Of a stretch of DNA of 64,000 nt, positions 53,309-63,051 are shown piece after piece; position 1 is the stretch's first letter, and each line of letters starts with the position of its first letter. The notes under the pieces were generated by a model, which was given only the letters and a program-made list of their open reading frames with translations, had not been told where the DNA came from and did no database searches. Origin of the DNA: Gracilaria domingensis (Eukaryota > Rhodophyta > Florideophyceae > Gracilariales > Gracilariaceae); assembly GCA_022539475.1 (NCBI GenBank), contig VCMS01000034.1, positions 186,001 to 250,000 of the forward strand. The letters are read 5' to 3'. The position numbers were made by a program, and so were the translations under genes.

Positions 53309-54529
53309 TTAGGAAGACGAAGGATCAACGCGTCGAATCTTGATGTGAGTGGCGCCTGGCACGTCGTAAGGATCGGTCCAGTGCTTCATGCTGGGGTTTC
53401 TGTACTGCAGTTGGCGGTATCGGTTCGGGTAGCTCATGGCGATTAGTGGCTCGGGCAGTTTGAGTCTTCGCTCGTCCAGCGGCTGGCAGTCGCGGTTGGG
53501 GTCCTTGTCGGGCGGCCCCATGACGCAGGTGCCGGAGAAGTAGTTGAGTAGATATCGGGTGTTGAAGAAGTAGCTGATCTTGTGCTGGTCATCCACGCGC
53601 GAGAGCACGTCAAACTGGCGCGCAATGTCGGTGATGCCCCACGGGGTGGCCTCGTACAGCTTGCCTGCAAAGTGCAGGATGAAGTCGCCGGGGCGGTACT
53701 CCTCCGTGTAGACGTTGATGAGGTGCTTGGGGACGTTTTTCACGTGCGGCTTGACGCGCGCGTCGTTGGTGAAAAAGTCGTTGAAGGCGCTCTGGTCGAG
53801 CGCGCGCGCGGCGTCAAACTGGCGCGCATCGTACACGCGTTGCAGGAATTGCTTGTTCCACGGCGAGCAGCGGAAGAGCATGACGCCCGCATTGAGCATG
53901 AACCAGTCGTGCGCCACGATGAGGTCGTACGCGTCGTCGACCACATCGAGCAGCGAGATGGATTGATTAACAATCATGGCATCAGCATCGGTCCACAGCA
54001 GCCAGTAGTCATCGCGCGCCACGCAGGCGTCTAGCGCGAGCTTGATCTTGCCAAAGGTGGGGGCGCGGTCGTCGAGGCGGAAGGCGGCGGTGTGTTTGAA
54101 GCATTTGCCGTTTGAAAGGCGGCGCGCGACGGCGGGCTCGGTGCAGTCGGCGGGTGTAAACAGGCCCGAGGTCTCATAGGGGGTGTGAACAACCATCTCG
54201 AAGGCATGACGCGTGGCATAACGTCGCTTGTTACGCAGCGTGAGCTCTGACAGCTCGCGGAAAAACCACACGTCGTTGACCATGTGCAGCAGCGCGACGC
54301 GCGGCGGCGAGAGCGCTACGTCATGCGAGGCGTTGGACAGCGCGCGCAGCGCGCTGAGGTCGCGCGTTTCAAAGCGGTGCAGCTTTTGGGCGCGCGCGCC
54401 GCGGGTGGTGAGCTGCGCCGCGCCCAGCGCCAGCAGCAGCAGCAGCGCCAGCAGCGGCGGCGGCGGCGGCAGCAGCAGCATTTTGGAACGGCGGGTGAGC
54501 GCGCGCGCGCGCGGGCGGCAGCGCGTCAT
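53309..54529 (-). CDS. GT34-type galactosyl/xylosyl/mannosyltransferase
   Basis: 406 residues. Basic N-terminus, one signal-anchor (about residues 18-40, Leu-rich), then a lumenal catalytic domain: type II Golgi topology. Motifs of the GMA12/MNN10 (GT34) family: HMVNDVWFFRELSELTLRNK, KIKLALDACV, YWLLWTDADAMIVNQS with the DxD metal site (181-183), NAGVMLFRCSPW, ALDQSAFNDFF, and FILHFAGK near the C-terminal acceptor region. It probably adds galactose, xylose or mannose to glycans or a cell-wall polysaccharide; the substrate cannot be read from sequence. No intron. Upstream DNA is extreme GC-rich repeat. Confidence 0.75.
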   Translation of the reverse strand: MTRCRPRARALTRRSKMLLLPPPPPLLALLLLLALGAAQLTTRGARAQKLHRFETRDLSALRALSNASHDVALSPPRVALLHMVNDVWFFRELSELTLRNKRRYATRHAFEMVVHTPYETSGLFTPADCTEPAVARRLSNGKCFKHTAAFRLDDRAPTFGKIKLALDACVARDDYWLLWTDADAMIVNQSISLLDVVDDAYDLIVAHDWFMLNAGVMLFRCSPWNKQFLQRVYDARQFDAARALDQSAFNDFFTNDARVKPHVKNVPKHLINVYTEEYRPGDFILHFAGKLYEATPWGITDIARQFDVLSRVDDQHKISYFFNTRYLLNYFSGTCVMGPPDKDPNRDCQPLDERRLKLPEPLIAMSYPNRYRQLQYRNPSMKHWTDPYDVPGATHIKIRRVDPSSS

Positions 54530-56064
54530 GGGGGGCGCGGATCGCGTGCGAGACGCGCGGGCGGAACGCGGTGGAAGCGGCTGCGCGGCGCGCGGCAGAA
54601 CTGGCTGCGCGGGCGGCGGCGGCGGTGGTGGGTGGTTGGTTTGGGCGCGATTTTGATTGCTGTCGGCAATTGGCGGCGGTGCGGAATAATTTTGGGGCAG
54701 CTGAATTGGAGCGCTTTGCTTTGAAATTTGAATTCGAACGGTGAACGAGAGGCGACGCGCGTTGAATTGGATGTGCTGGTGTGTGGCATTTGTTTACATG
54801 GCGAAAGGTGAATTTGGTTGCGCGCTAAGCAACGGTGCGCGCGCGCGTGTAGATGAAGGTGGGGGGCGCTCAAATGGTTGTGGCGCTTTGCGGGCGCGGC
54901 GTGTTTCTAATGCGCGGCGCGGCGGCAGGCGGCAGTTGGTGGTGGGTGTAAGCGCGCGCGGCGACGTGCAGCAGGCGCGCTGCGCGCTTGGCGCGGCGCG
55001 GGGGGCGGGGGGCGGGGGGCGGGGGGGGGGGGTGATCGGCGCGAGTGGTCGGTATGAGCTGCGGAGAAAATGCGCACGAGTACAAGATACGTGGGGCACG
55101 CGCAGCGGCCGGCGCGCGCCGGGCCAAAAGCGGCGCGCGCGCGCGCGCGCGCACTGACAGTTTGACCACTCGTGCTGCGTGGGTGGGGGGGGGCGTGCGC
55201 GCCCGTGCGCGCGCGCGCGAGAAGCGCACGGCGCGCGCGCGCGCGAGAAGCGCACGGCGCGCGCGCGCGCGAGAAGCGCACGGCGCGCGCGCGCGCGCGC
55301 GCGCGGCGCGCTTTCCGTTACACGCAAAGGCGCGCGCGGCGCGGGGTAAAAAAGGCGCGCGCGGCGGGAGCGCTGCTTCCGGCGGGGCGGCGGCGGCGGC
55401 GGTGGTTTGGTGGTTTGGGGTTGGGGGGCGGGGCGGGGCGGCGGTGGGACACGGATGCGCGGTGATGGGCGCGTGGCGCGCGCTATAAACGCGGCGCGCG
55501 CGCGCGCGCGTATGACAGTGTCATTGGCGGCGGCGCGGCGGTGGCGTGCAGCAAGCAAGCGCGCATACAGCGCGCGTTGCTCGCGCCGCGGCCGCGCCAG
55601 CAGCAGAACCATTTCCAAATATAGCGCCGCGCCGCGCCGCGCCGCAAAAAAGGCGCCGCCGCGTTTTTGGCACGCTGGCCGAATTAGATGGGCCGCGCGC
55701 GCGCGCGCGCGGCGCGGCGGCGCGGCGGCGCGGCGGCGCTGCGCGCGGCGCGCGCTGACGTAACGCGCGCGCGCGCGCGCTGCGGCTGCGGCTCACCGCG
55801 CAAATTCGTACCGCGCGCGGCACGCGTCGCGAGAGCGCGGCGCGGCGTGGCGTGGCGCGGCGCGGCGCGGCGCGGCGCGGCGCGGCGCGCTCGCCCTCTC
55901 CGCGCGCGGCGGCATGCGCATTACGCAACGGGGCGCGCTGGCGGGCGCCGATTTGTCTTTTTATGTCATCCAGAGGTGTTGTTAGCGCGGGGGGTTTCTA
56001 TACACAAAACTAAAAAAAAGGAAAAAAGAACAGAAAAAAAAAAAAAAAAAAAAACGGCGCGCGC
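54530..56064. repeat. CG-dinucleotide-rich low-complexity region
   Basis: Long alternating (gc)n tracts (for example 55130-55150, 55225-55310, 55490-55515, 55700-55790), G-runs near 55000-55035, a gcggc-rich block near 55850-55890, and an A-tract at 56033-56054. Open frames on both strands are products of the high GC content, so I call no gene. The alternating tracts are good candidates for Z-form DNA. Confidence 0.7.
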
Positions 56065-56442
56065 TCACTGCGCCGCGCCCGCCAGCAGGAACGCAATGGC
56101 GCACTTGGGCGGCGGCGAGCAGCTCAGCTTCTTCCGCTTCACGATGCCGCGCGTCGCCTGCAGGTAGCGGTGCACCGTGCTCTTGGGCAGCGACAGCGCC
56201 GACGCCGCCTTGCGCACCGAGTACTTCTCCGTCGTCACCAGGCGCACCGCCGTCTCCAGCCGGCTGTCGCGATCGTGCTCGTCGCCGGACAGCACCGACA
56301 CGGGCGACGACGGCGGCAGCGCCGCGGCTGGCGGCGACGCCGACGGCAGCATTGCGCGCGACGGCGCGCGCGAGGCGGCGCGCGGCGGCGAGAGCGACGG
56401 CGTCAGCGCCGACGACGCGCACAGCAGCTGCACCATGTCCAT
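56065..56442 (-). CDS. Small Psq-type HTH DNA-binding protein
   Basis: 125 residues if the first in-frame Met of MDMVQLL at 56442 is used; longer readings upstream are GC-rich low complexity. After a Ser/Pro/Ala-rich half, residues about 72-105 read RLETAVRLVTTEKYSVRKAA followed by SALSLPKSTVHRYL, a clear helix-turn-helix of the Psq/CENP-B N-terminal type. A basic patch (VKRKKLS) follows. This HTH occurs in pogo/Tc1-type transposases and in transcription factors derived from them. With no DDE domain, this may be a domesticated or stand-alone regulator. Confidence 0.55.
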   Translation of the reverse strand: MDMVQLLCASSALTPSLSPPRAASRAPSRAMLPSASPPAAALPPSSPVSVLSGDEHDRDSRLETAVRLVTTEKYSVRKAASALSLPKSTVHRYLQATRGIVKRKKLSCSPPPKCAIAFLLAGAAQ

Positions 56443-57135
56443 CTCTCCGTCTCGGGCTGGCTGTCGGTCTCCCGGGCAGCTTAACGCGGCGGAGCGGCGG
56501 CGGCGGCGGCGGCGGCGGCGAGCGCGGCGGCGGCGAGGGCGGCGGGAGCGCGAGCGCGAGCGCGAGCGCGAGCGCGAGCGCGAGCGCGAGAGGGCGGGAG
56601 GGCGGGAGAGCGGGAGAGCGAGAGCGAGAGCGCGCTGGCGGAGCACAGACAGGCGCCGATAGCAGCAGAGCGACCGGCGAGCAGCGCGGCGCCGCGCGCG
56701 CGTATTTGTACCGCTGGTGGGACGCGCGCTGCCGCCGCCGCAGCGCCTGAAGCGCCGCCGAGAAAAGCAGCCGCTGGAAAGCGCTCGCGGCGCGCGCGCG
56801 TATTTTTAGCGGCCGCGCCGGCGCGCCTTTTTGCGCGCCGCGCCGCCGCCGCGTTTCTCGCGCGCGCGCCCGTCTCACGCGCGCCGTTTGGGTCGCGTCA
56901 GCGCCGCGCGTGCGAGCCGTGCACGCACTTTATCGCCTTTACGTCAGCCGCGCCGCGCCCGCGCGCCGCGCGCGCGCCGCCGCACGCACTCGAGACGCGC
57001 GCGCCGTCGCGAGGCACGGCTGCGCGCGCGCGCCTTCACATAACTTTTTTTTTTTTCCCGCGCGGGGGCGCCGCCGCCGCCGCCGCCGCAGCGCGCCGCC
57101 GCCGCCACCCCCTCCCGCCTGCGCGCGCGCCCGCC
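56443..57135. other. GC-rich divergent promoter region
   Basis: Lies between divergent HTH and phosphatase genes. Contains a (gagcgc)n microsatellite near 56545-56590 and a (cgg)n run near 56490-56520. Confidence 0.4.
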
Positions 57136-57237
57136 ATGAGCGCGTTCCTCGCGCCGCTGCCGCTGCCGCGCGCGCCCGCGCCCGCGCGCCGCGCGCGCCG
57201 CCGCCGCCGCCGCGCCGCCGCCGCGCTGCGCGCAGGC

Positions 57238-57277
<40 letters not shown>

Positions 57278-57363
57278 GCGCGCCGCAGCCGCGCCGCTCC
57301 AAGCTCATCCTCACGCGCCGCGCGCACGCCTGCACGCTGCGCGCCGTCGCCGCGCCAGCCGCC

Positions 57364-57405
<42 letters not shown>

Positions 57406-58527
57406 CCGGAGCCGCCGCGCAGCCTGCCGTCGCTGCCGGCCGTGGCGCTGGACGCGCCGCCCGCGCCGCCCGAGCAGCTGCTGGCCGCCGCGCCGCCCGT
57501 GCTCACGTACGTGTTTCAGCGCGGCTTCATCACCACCACCAAGAAGCGCCGCGCCGCCGACCCGCCTTATCGATACCTGCGCCTGCTGTACGGGCTCATC
57601 ACCCCGTTTTCGCCGGGCTACCTCACCGCGTCCAACCCGCGCGCCGCCGGCGCTCGCGCGCTCAAGAACTGGTATCGGAACGCGGCGCGCTGGCGCCTGC
57701 TGCAGCCGTCGCGCTCTCGCTTGTGGCTGTCGAGGCGCTTTTCGCCCCCGCCCTCCGCGTCGCCGGCGCCGACTCCGCCGCCTGCCGCGCCGCATGTGTC
57801 CACGTCCGCCGCGCCCGAGCGCGCGCTGGGCCTGTCGCCGCGCCTCATCGTCGTCGGCGACGTGCACGGCTGCATCGACGAGCTGCAGGCGTTGCTGCGC
57901 CTGGCCGACTACGCCCCGGGCGACCAGGTCATCTTTCTGGGCGACCTGGTCGCAAAGGGGCCCGACAGCGCCGCCGTCGTGCAGCTGGCGCGCGAGATCG
58001 GCGCCAGAATGGTGCGCGGCAACCACGACTACGAGGTGATTCGATTCTGTGCCGCCAGGCGACGCGGCGTCGACGCCATCGTCTCGCCCGAGCACGCCAG
58101 CATCGCCTCCACGCTGTCCTCGCACGACTTCAAGTTTCTCAGCGACGCGCCGTGGTTCATCGAGTGCGCGCCCTGGAAGCACCTGTTTGTGCACGCCGGC
58201 TTCATTCCCGGCGTCAAGCTCACGCAGCAAAACCCGCGCCTCATGATGAACATGAGGAGCGTTTTGAACGACGGCACCGTCACCGCCAAGAGCGTCGCCG
58301 GCTGCGAGTGGGCCAGACTGTGGCGCGGTCCGCACACCGTCGTCTTTGGTCACGATGCGTGCAGAGGCCTGCAGCAGTACCCGTTCGCAAAGGGCATCGA
58401 TACCGGCTGTGTGTACGGCGGCCGACTCACCGCGCTGCTGCTGCCGGACAACCGCCTACTTTCCGTCGCCGCCAAACGCGCCTATGTGTCGCCCAAAAAG
58501 TTGAGGTTCATTCGCTCCGCCGTTTAG
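57136..58527 (+). CDS. ApaH-like (ALPH) metallophosphatase
   Basis: 463 residues from ATG 57136. The first 120 residues are Ala/Pro/Arg-rich low complexity, possibly a targeting or linker region. The middle (120-205) is unassigned and starts VLTYVFQRGFITTTKKR. The catalytic domain has all calcineurin-like phosphoesterase signatures: VVGDVHGCIDEL (239-250), FLGDLVAKGPDS, VRGNHDYEV (293-301), FVHAGFIPG and VVFGHDACRGLQ. It lacks the PP1/PP2A-specific signatures and matches ApaH/ALPH phosphatases, which act on dinucleoside polyphosphates or, in some eukaryotes, on mRNA caps. The substrate here is unknown. Third-position GC is extreme at the 5' end. Confidence 0.75.
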
Positions 58528-59095
58528 ACTTGGTGTGTAGTACATCTCTCGCTTTGCTGCCGCTAGCCTTATACCCCCCCCCCCCCCCTTCCTGTACACA
58601 TGTGTGTGATACAAACCAATGCCAAGCCTAGTGATCGTATCACATACAAAAACTGTTTTTTGGCCCCACTGTCTTGTCGTCAACTGTCGTTTTTCTTGCC
58701 AGCAAAACCCTATCATCATAATACCATCAGCCTCATCGCCATCGATGCTACCGTCGGGCCACAATCTGATCACCACTACCCCTTGTAGCAGCTTGCTCTG
58801 TGCGCAGTGGCCCATATTCGCTGCAACGCGCTGCTTTATCGCTCGCGCAGGTGCGGTCGAGCATCGCTGTTGGTGCTCGTGTACCAGCGATATGAGGTCG
58901 GCACTCATGCATCTGCACACCACTTCCATTTCAACCCCCGCAATGCGCCATTTCTTCGTACCTTGCTCCCTGTTAATGTGCTCCCAGCCGTGTTCCCGTG
59001 CCTGAACAACAGCTTCACACGCACAAAACTCGGTAGAAAAAAGAAAAAAAAAAACGCGAAAAAGTGCACACCACTTTGGTTGTTGTTCTCAACGG
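58528..59095. other. Intergenic
   Basis: A C-run (58575-58590) follows the phosphatase gene. No gene is supported. Confidence 0.4.
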
Positions 59096-60448
59096 ATGGC
59101 TCCCATTCTGCATCTGCGTGCAGACGCTGTTTCATCGACGTCCGCTCCCGTTTCACCTGGCTCTGGTGCTGGAACCAGGCTGGAATTGGCACTGATTACG
59201 GTTTCAGTATTGCTCACTATTCTTGTGCGCCTTGTGCGATCAGAGCTTCCGGGCAGGGCGTTTGCCTCCTTTCGCTTTTGGGAAACCAACTGGTGTGTGT
59301 TCCTTTTGTACCTCGTCATTGCTTGCGTATCGATAGCGGCGCTCGCGCTTGGCTGGCTGCGACGAATCAGCCTAGAAGCGTTGGTGGCCATTAGCTTTGC
59401 TTTCGGCTCCACTCTCGGTCATTTCAGCGCGCGCGTCTTGGTTTTTCGTCGAACGTTCAAGTTTCATTGGTACGCGTATTGGAACGGATATAGGACCCAC
59501 ACAGACTCATTTTGGAACACAGACGAACTTTGTTACCTTCGTATCGAAAGCCCATGCCATGCCGTCATGAAGGGCAACGCACATCGATGCCGCAAATGCC
59601 AAGGAGACGCTTGCCATGCGCAGATATATTGCGTGTATCTTGGCCGCCGAGCCACTTTTTCGCTCGTCCAGGCATTTCTTTCTAGACTAGCCCGACATTT
59701 GCGCCGCGGCGATGCTCGGAAGGACATAAAGGTTTTCCTCCCGCTCCATGCCAGGCGCGAAGGTTGCTATCAGCGTTGCGATGCCTACCTCAATGCCCAC
59801 TTGAAACACCATGCAAAGCATTCCATCGATTTGTGCACCCCCGCCGACGAACCGCGGCCCTTGAATGTCGACTTCTGGAAGACATCGGTGTTCGCTCTTT
59901 CGCTGGTCGACGAGCCATATGCGGTATTCCTGGATACAAAGAGCCAGGTCTTCGTGATACTGAACCTCATCATAGAAATATGCGTTATCGGCGAGCTTGT
60001 CAGCTTCGTAAGGGGAGCGTATCTAGATGACCAACTGCAGCATATGGTCCGCAAGCAGCGCGCAAACAAGTGGACGCGTTTAAAAGGACGATCGGCCCTA
60101 GTGCACAGACGAGTTATAGAACGGCTGCAACTATGGGACTGGAAGCCAAGCAACTTCAGGCACTTCACGGCGGATGGCGCGATAAGCAAGGAGAGTCAAT
60201 CGCAGCTTTTCTACATTCTTCTTGAGAAATCAAATGTCCTGCACAAGCGGCCTATAGTACTGGGTCAGGTTCCAGCAATGAGCGTAGTCACAGCTATAAA
60301 ACAATGCGAGCTGGACGCCAACGAATTTGAACACTTTCTCTACGACAAAGTAGATCAGTGGCTTGTTTCTTGGGGTTGCAGTCACAAACAACTCCGTCAA
60401 TTTAGGAGGCCGCCTCTTCCTTGGCCGTCGGTATCTTCTGTGGTCTAG
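59096..60448 (+). CDS. Uncharacterised membrane protein with Cys motif (family copy A)
   Basis: 450 residues, intronless. Hydrophobic segments at about 30-48 (LELALITVSVLLTILVRL), 65-90 and 95-115, and again near 280-305 (VFVILNLIIEICVIGELV) suggest a multi-pass membrane protein. Between them lies a conserved block RIESPCHAVMKGNAHRCRKC then QGDACHAQIYC, whose Cys spacing could bind zinc or form disulfides. FLDTKSQVFVILN is strongly conserved in the copy at 63052. The C-terminal 130 residues are helical and soluble. I do not recognise the family. Three related sequences within 5 kb show a local, recently expanding family. Confidence 0.55.
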   Translation: MAPILHLRADAVSSTSAPVSPGSGAGTRLELALITVSVLLTILVRLVRSELPGRAFASFRFWETNWCVFLLYLVIACVSIAALALGWLRRISLEALVAISFAFGSTLGHFSARVLVFRRTFKFHWYAYWNGYRTHTDSFWNTDELCYLRIESPCHAVMKGNAHRCRKCQGDACHAQIYCVYLGRRATFSLVQAFLSRLARHLRRGDARKDIKVFLPLHARREGCYQRCDAYLNAHLKHHAKHSIDLCTPADEPRPLNVDFWKTSVFALSLVDEPYAVFLDTKSQVFVILNLIIEICVIGELVSFVRGAYLDDQLQHMVRKQRANKWTRLKGRSALVHRRVIERLQLWDWKPSNFRHFTADGAISKESQSQLFYILLEKSNVLHKRPIVLGQVPAMSVVTAIKQCELDANEFEHFLYDKVDQWLVSWGCSHKQLRQFRRPPLPWPSVSSVV

Positions 60449-60882
60449 AGCTTGAGCTTGTTCCTGTCTCTTCAGCAACTCAACCGCGCTTTTTGTTTCG
60501 ACTGTGGAAAAACGCAGCGACTGGAACACCCAGACAATCGAAACACACGTGCTACTGCAATGTTCACGACCCAGGGAAATAGGTATCGTATACCACTCCC
60601 TCTCACCAATCTCTGTCTTCGAACTGTCTTTTAAGCAAAGTAGCGAATTTTTTTGGGTGGAACTGTGTCCAACTCAGCTCTGACGTTAAGAACGACGAGT
60701 TTGATTGCCCTTCACGAAGGAGAGAGCTGAAAATGGAGGCGAAAACAATATTGTTTTCAGTTTGTACAGATTTCTCGTAACACAACAGTGTGAGTCACAC
60801 TGCATCACTCACTCACTCACTCACTCACTCCTAGTTTCTTGATATTGAACGTCTTTCTGCGAGAGGAGGGAATCATACGAAT

Positions 60883-61033
60883 ATGGATATGCACCACGAG
60901 TCGAGTAGTCATCAAAGAGATGGACTTGCCAAACTGCAGTTCATTATCTTTGAAACACCTATCTCCACACTTTCGTCAGCGGATGAGCCTCAAAAAGTGT
61001 TCCTGGAAACGAAGAGCCAAGTTTTTATCCAAG
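60883..61033 (+). pseudogene. Remnant of the same membrane-protein family
   Basis: A short frame contains SSADEPQKVFLETKSQVFI, matching LSLVDEPYAVFLDTKSQVFV (copy A) and LSLIDEPRMVFLETKSQAFV (copy B). Nothing of the preceding membrane and Cys regions is seen, so it is a broken copy. Confidence 0.55.
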
Positions 61034-61307
61034 GAACAAAGCATATCCAGCTCAAACTGATGATTCACTTCGGAATTGCGAAGCACTGCTCCTGTATCGC
61101 AGGGAAATTGTAAGAGTATTAATCTCTTCTTCTTCTTCTTTAGTATGGTGCTCTACTCCTTATTTCGAAGTAGTGAGAGAGCTCCACTGTCATATGTAAC
61201 TCTCTCTCCTAAAAAAGGCCAAATCTTTGACGGCCACTGCTTAATCATATCTATCATTGTCATGTGTATTTATCTCTATTTCGCACATAATGGAACTGGA
61301 TCGTTTC

Positions 61308-61515
61308 CCCTGGTAAAAAGAAAGGAATTTTGTTTCCAAACAACTACGACTTCAAGCTCACAGCTTTCGATTCTTAGGCCTGCATACTCACGTTTGAGGA
61401 ACTTGAAGTCGATATGGAATTCAGCCCCGAAGTTGGGGTTGAAGTCAGATGCTACGAAGTTCTCAAATCATCAGATCTCATCTTCATTGGACGTGATACG
61501 TACGACCTTCGGAAG
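61308..61515 (+). pseudogene. Possible C2-domain exon fragment
   Basis: A frame reading NNYDFKLTAFDS, one stop, then FEELEVDMEFSPEVGVEVRC and DLIFIGRDTYDLRKM resembles strands of a C2 domain, like the 'FIG...L.dmi' end in the protein at 46232. It ends at a GTAAGG donor-like site. Low confidence. Confidence 0.3.
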
Positions 61516-63051
61516 ATGGTAAGGGAGGAATTGCAAAGATGAGGCCGTCGTCCATCTCAGTAGCGTACACAAGAAATATCCATTGTATTCGGTGGGACGA
61601 TAGGCTACGAAGATGAAGGACTAAACGCAGAGAAAGAAGCGAGGGAGGGGGGCACTGAAGAGGATATGGAGTCACAAGTGTCTCTCTCTCTCTCTTTATG
61701 GGTATTCTAGCCTAATTCCGACGTAGAATATAGCGCTTCTCGTCGAAGAAGCGCTCTCATGGCTCGAAACGAAATACCTGTAACATAAAGTCTCGACCCG
61801 GGAGGTCGTTAAACTCGTTAAACTCGTCCGAGCGATCGGTCAGCTCGCTGGTCGCCCTCATGGACCTGGGTGGCACGTTGCTAAAATGCCCCCATTTAGC
61901 TGCAAAGTAAGCAGTAGGTCACATTGGAGCAAGATCCTACCGCCGTTTCCCTGAATTTTTCCCTCGGAGGGAAGAGCTCCAACGGGGCCGGGGTTTTTCC
62001 AGGGTTTTCTCGGACGGACTACACTAGTAGGGTTGGATTACTGTGAAAGGCTACGGACTGGTTCTTGCACCTGGTTTCGCCGATGATGTGAGGATCAGGT
62101 GGAAAGAACATCGCTCATGGTTTCTTGAGTGGCCGATGTGGTATGTGCGGAGCGCCTTGTCGTGGTGCACTCCTCTGCCGACGGTCTCTAGAGGATGAAT
62201 GAAGAGAGTAGTGGGAGGAAGAAGGCGATAAGCGTCGGTAGCGAAACGTCCGCGGTCGGGAACACCTAAGGTATCTAATATATCTCATCGTAGTCCAGTA
62301 AGTGTAGTACGGCTACTTCGTTGTGGTCAGTGGTTGCGATGTGGAGGTATAATAGGTCGTTGGGTCTTGAGCAAACCCACGCATAGGAGCGGAATTAGCT
62401 CTACCGTTTCCATAAATGAGAGAGAGAGAACATAAGGTCCATAATGAACTTTGTTCGTTCATTTTTCCTTCTACTTCACTTCTTTGGCATTAACATCGTA
62501 TATAGTGGCGACGAACATTATCATGATGTTGGTACTAATTTATGAAGAGACTGGAGAGAAATGCTAGTGGTATCCTTAAGATATCCTTATAGATAGCCTT
62601 AAACGGGTAACTGTACAAGGCTAAAAAGGTCAACTCTCACCAATAGCGTTTCTCACCTACGGAAAATGAGAGGAACGCTAGTAGTAGTGGTAGCAATGCT
62701 GCCATCAAATCTTTCGTTTGTAAGATACAGTACGAACGAATCGAGTTGCTGCCCTTGGAAGGTCAAGCTAGAGGCAAAATTGACGACACTCAAAATTGAA
62801 CAGGCTGATAGTTTCCGCGCCTTCACCGCACAACGCTATCACGTCCGTTTTGCTAACACCGTATCTGAACCACGGAGAACTTGCCCGCAACTGATATTGG
62901 CATCCGAACAGAAAACTCCAATATGTTTTCAGAAACGCAAACTCCATCTTCTCACGGGTCAGGCAGTGCCAATGGCGTCCCTCTATCAGAATAACTGCCG
63001 TTCTAATAGTTTGTCCCTCCCCCCGCGCTACACGCTCCTGTGGATACCACT
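61516..63051. other. Non-coding spacer between family copies
   Basis: A (ct)n run lies at 61681-61696. No gene supported; a 132-codon frame overlapping the next start shows no motif and is probably chance. Confidence 0.35.

Noticed and set aside
54794-55618. 274-codon Arg/Ala/Pro-rich minus-strand frame
   Set aside because: Product of alternating CG sequence, with equal frames on the other strand; no conserved motif.
56910-58631. 573-codon plus frame and 469-codon minus frame overlapping the ALPH gene
   Set aside because: GC-driven shadow frames of the phosphatase, which alone carries the metallophosphatase motifs.
61800-62110. Possible SINE or tRNA-derived sequence
   Set aside because: I could not find A/B box spacing, a cloverleaf or a second copy in this window.
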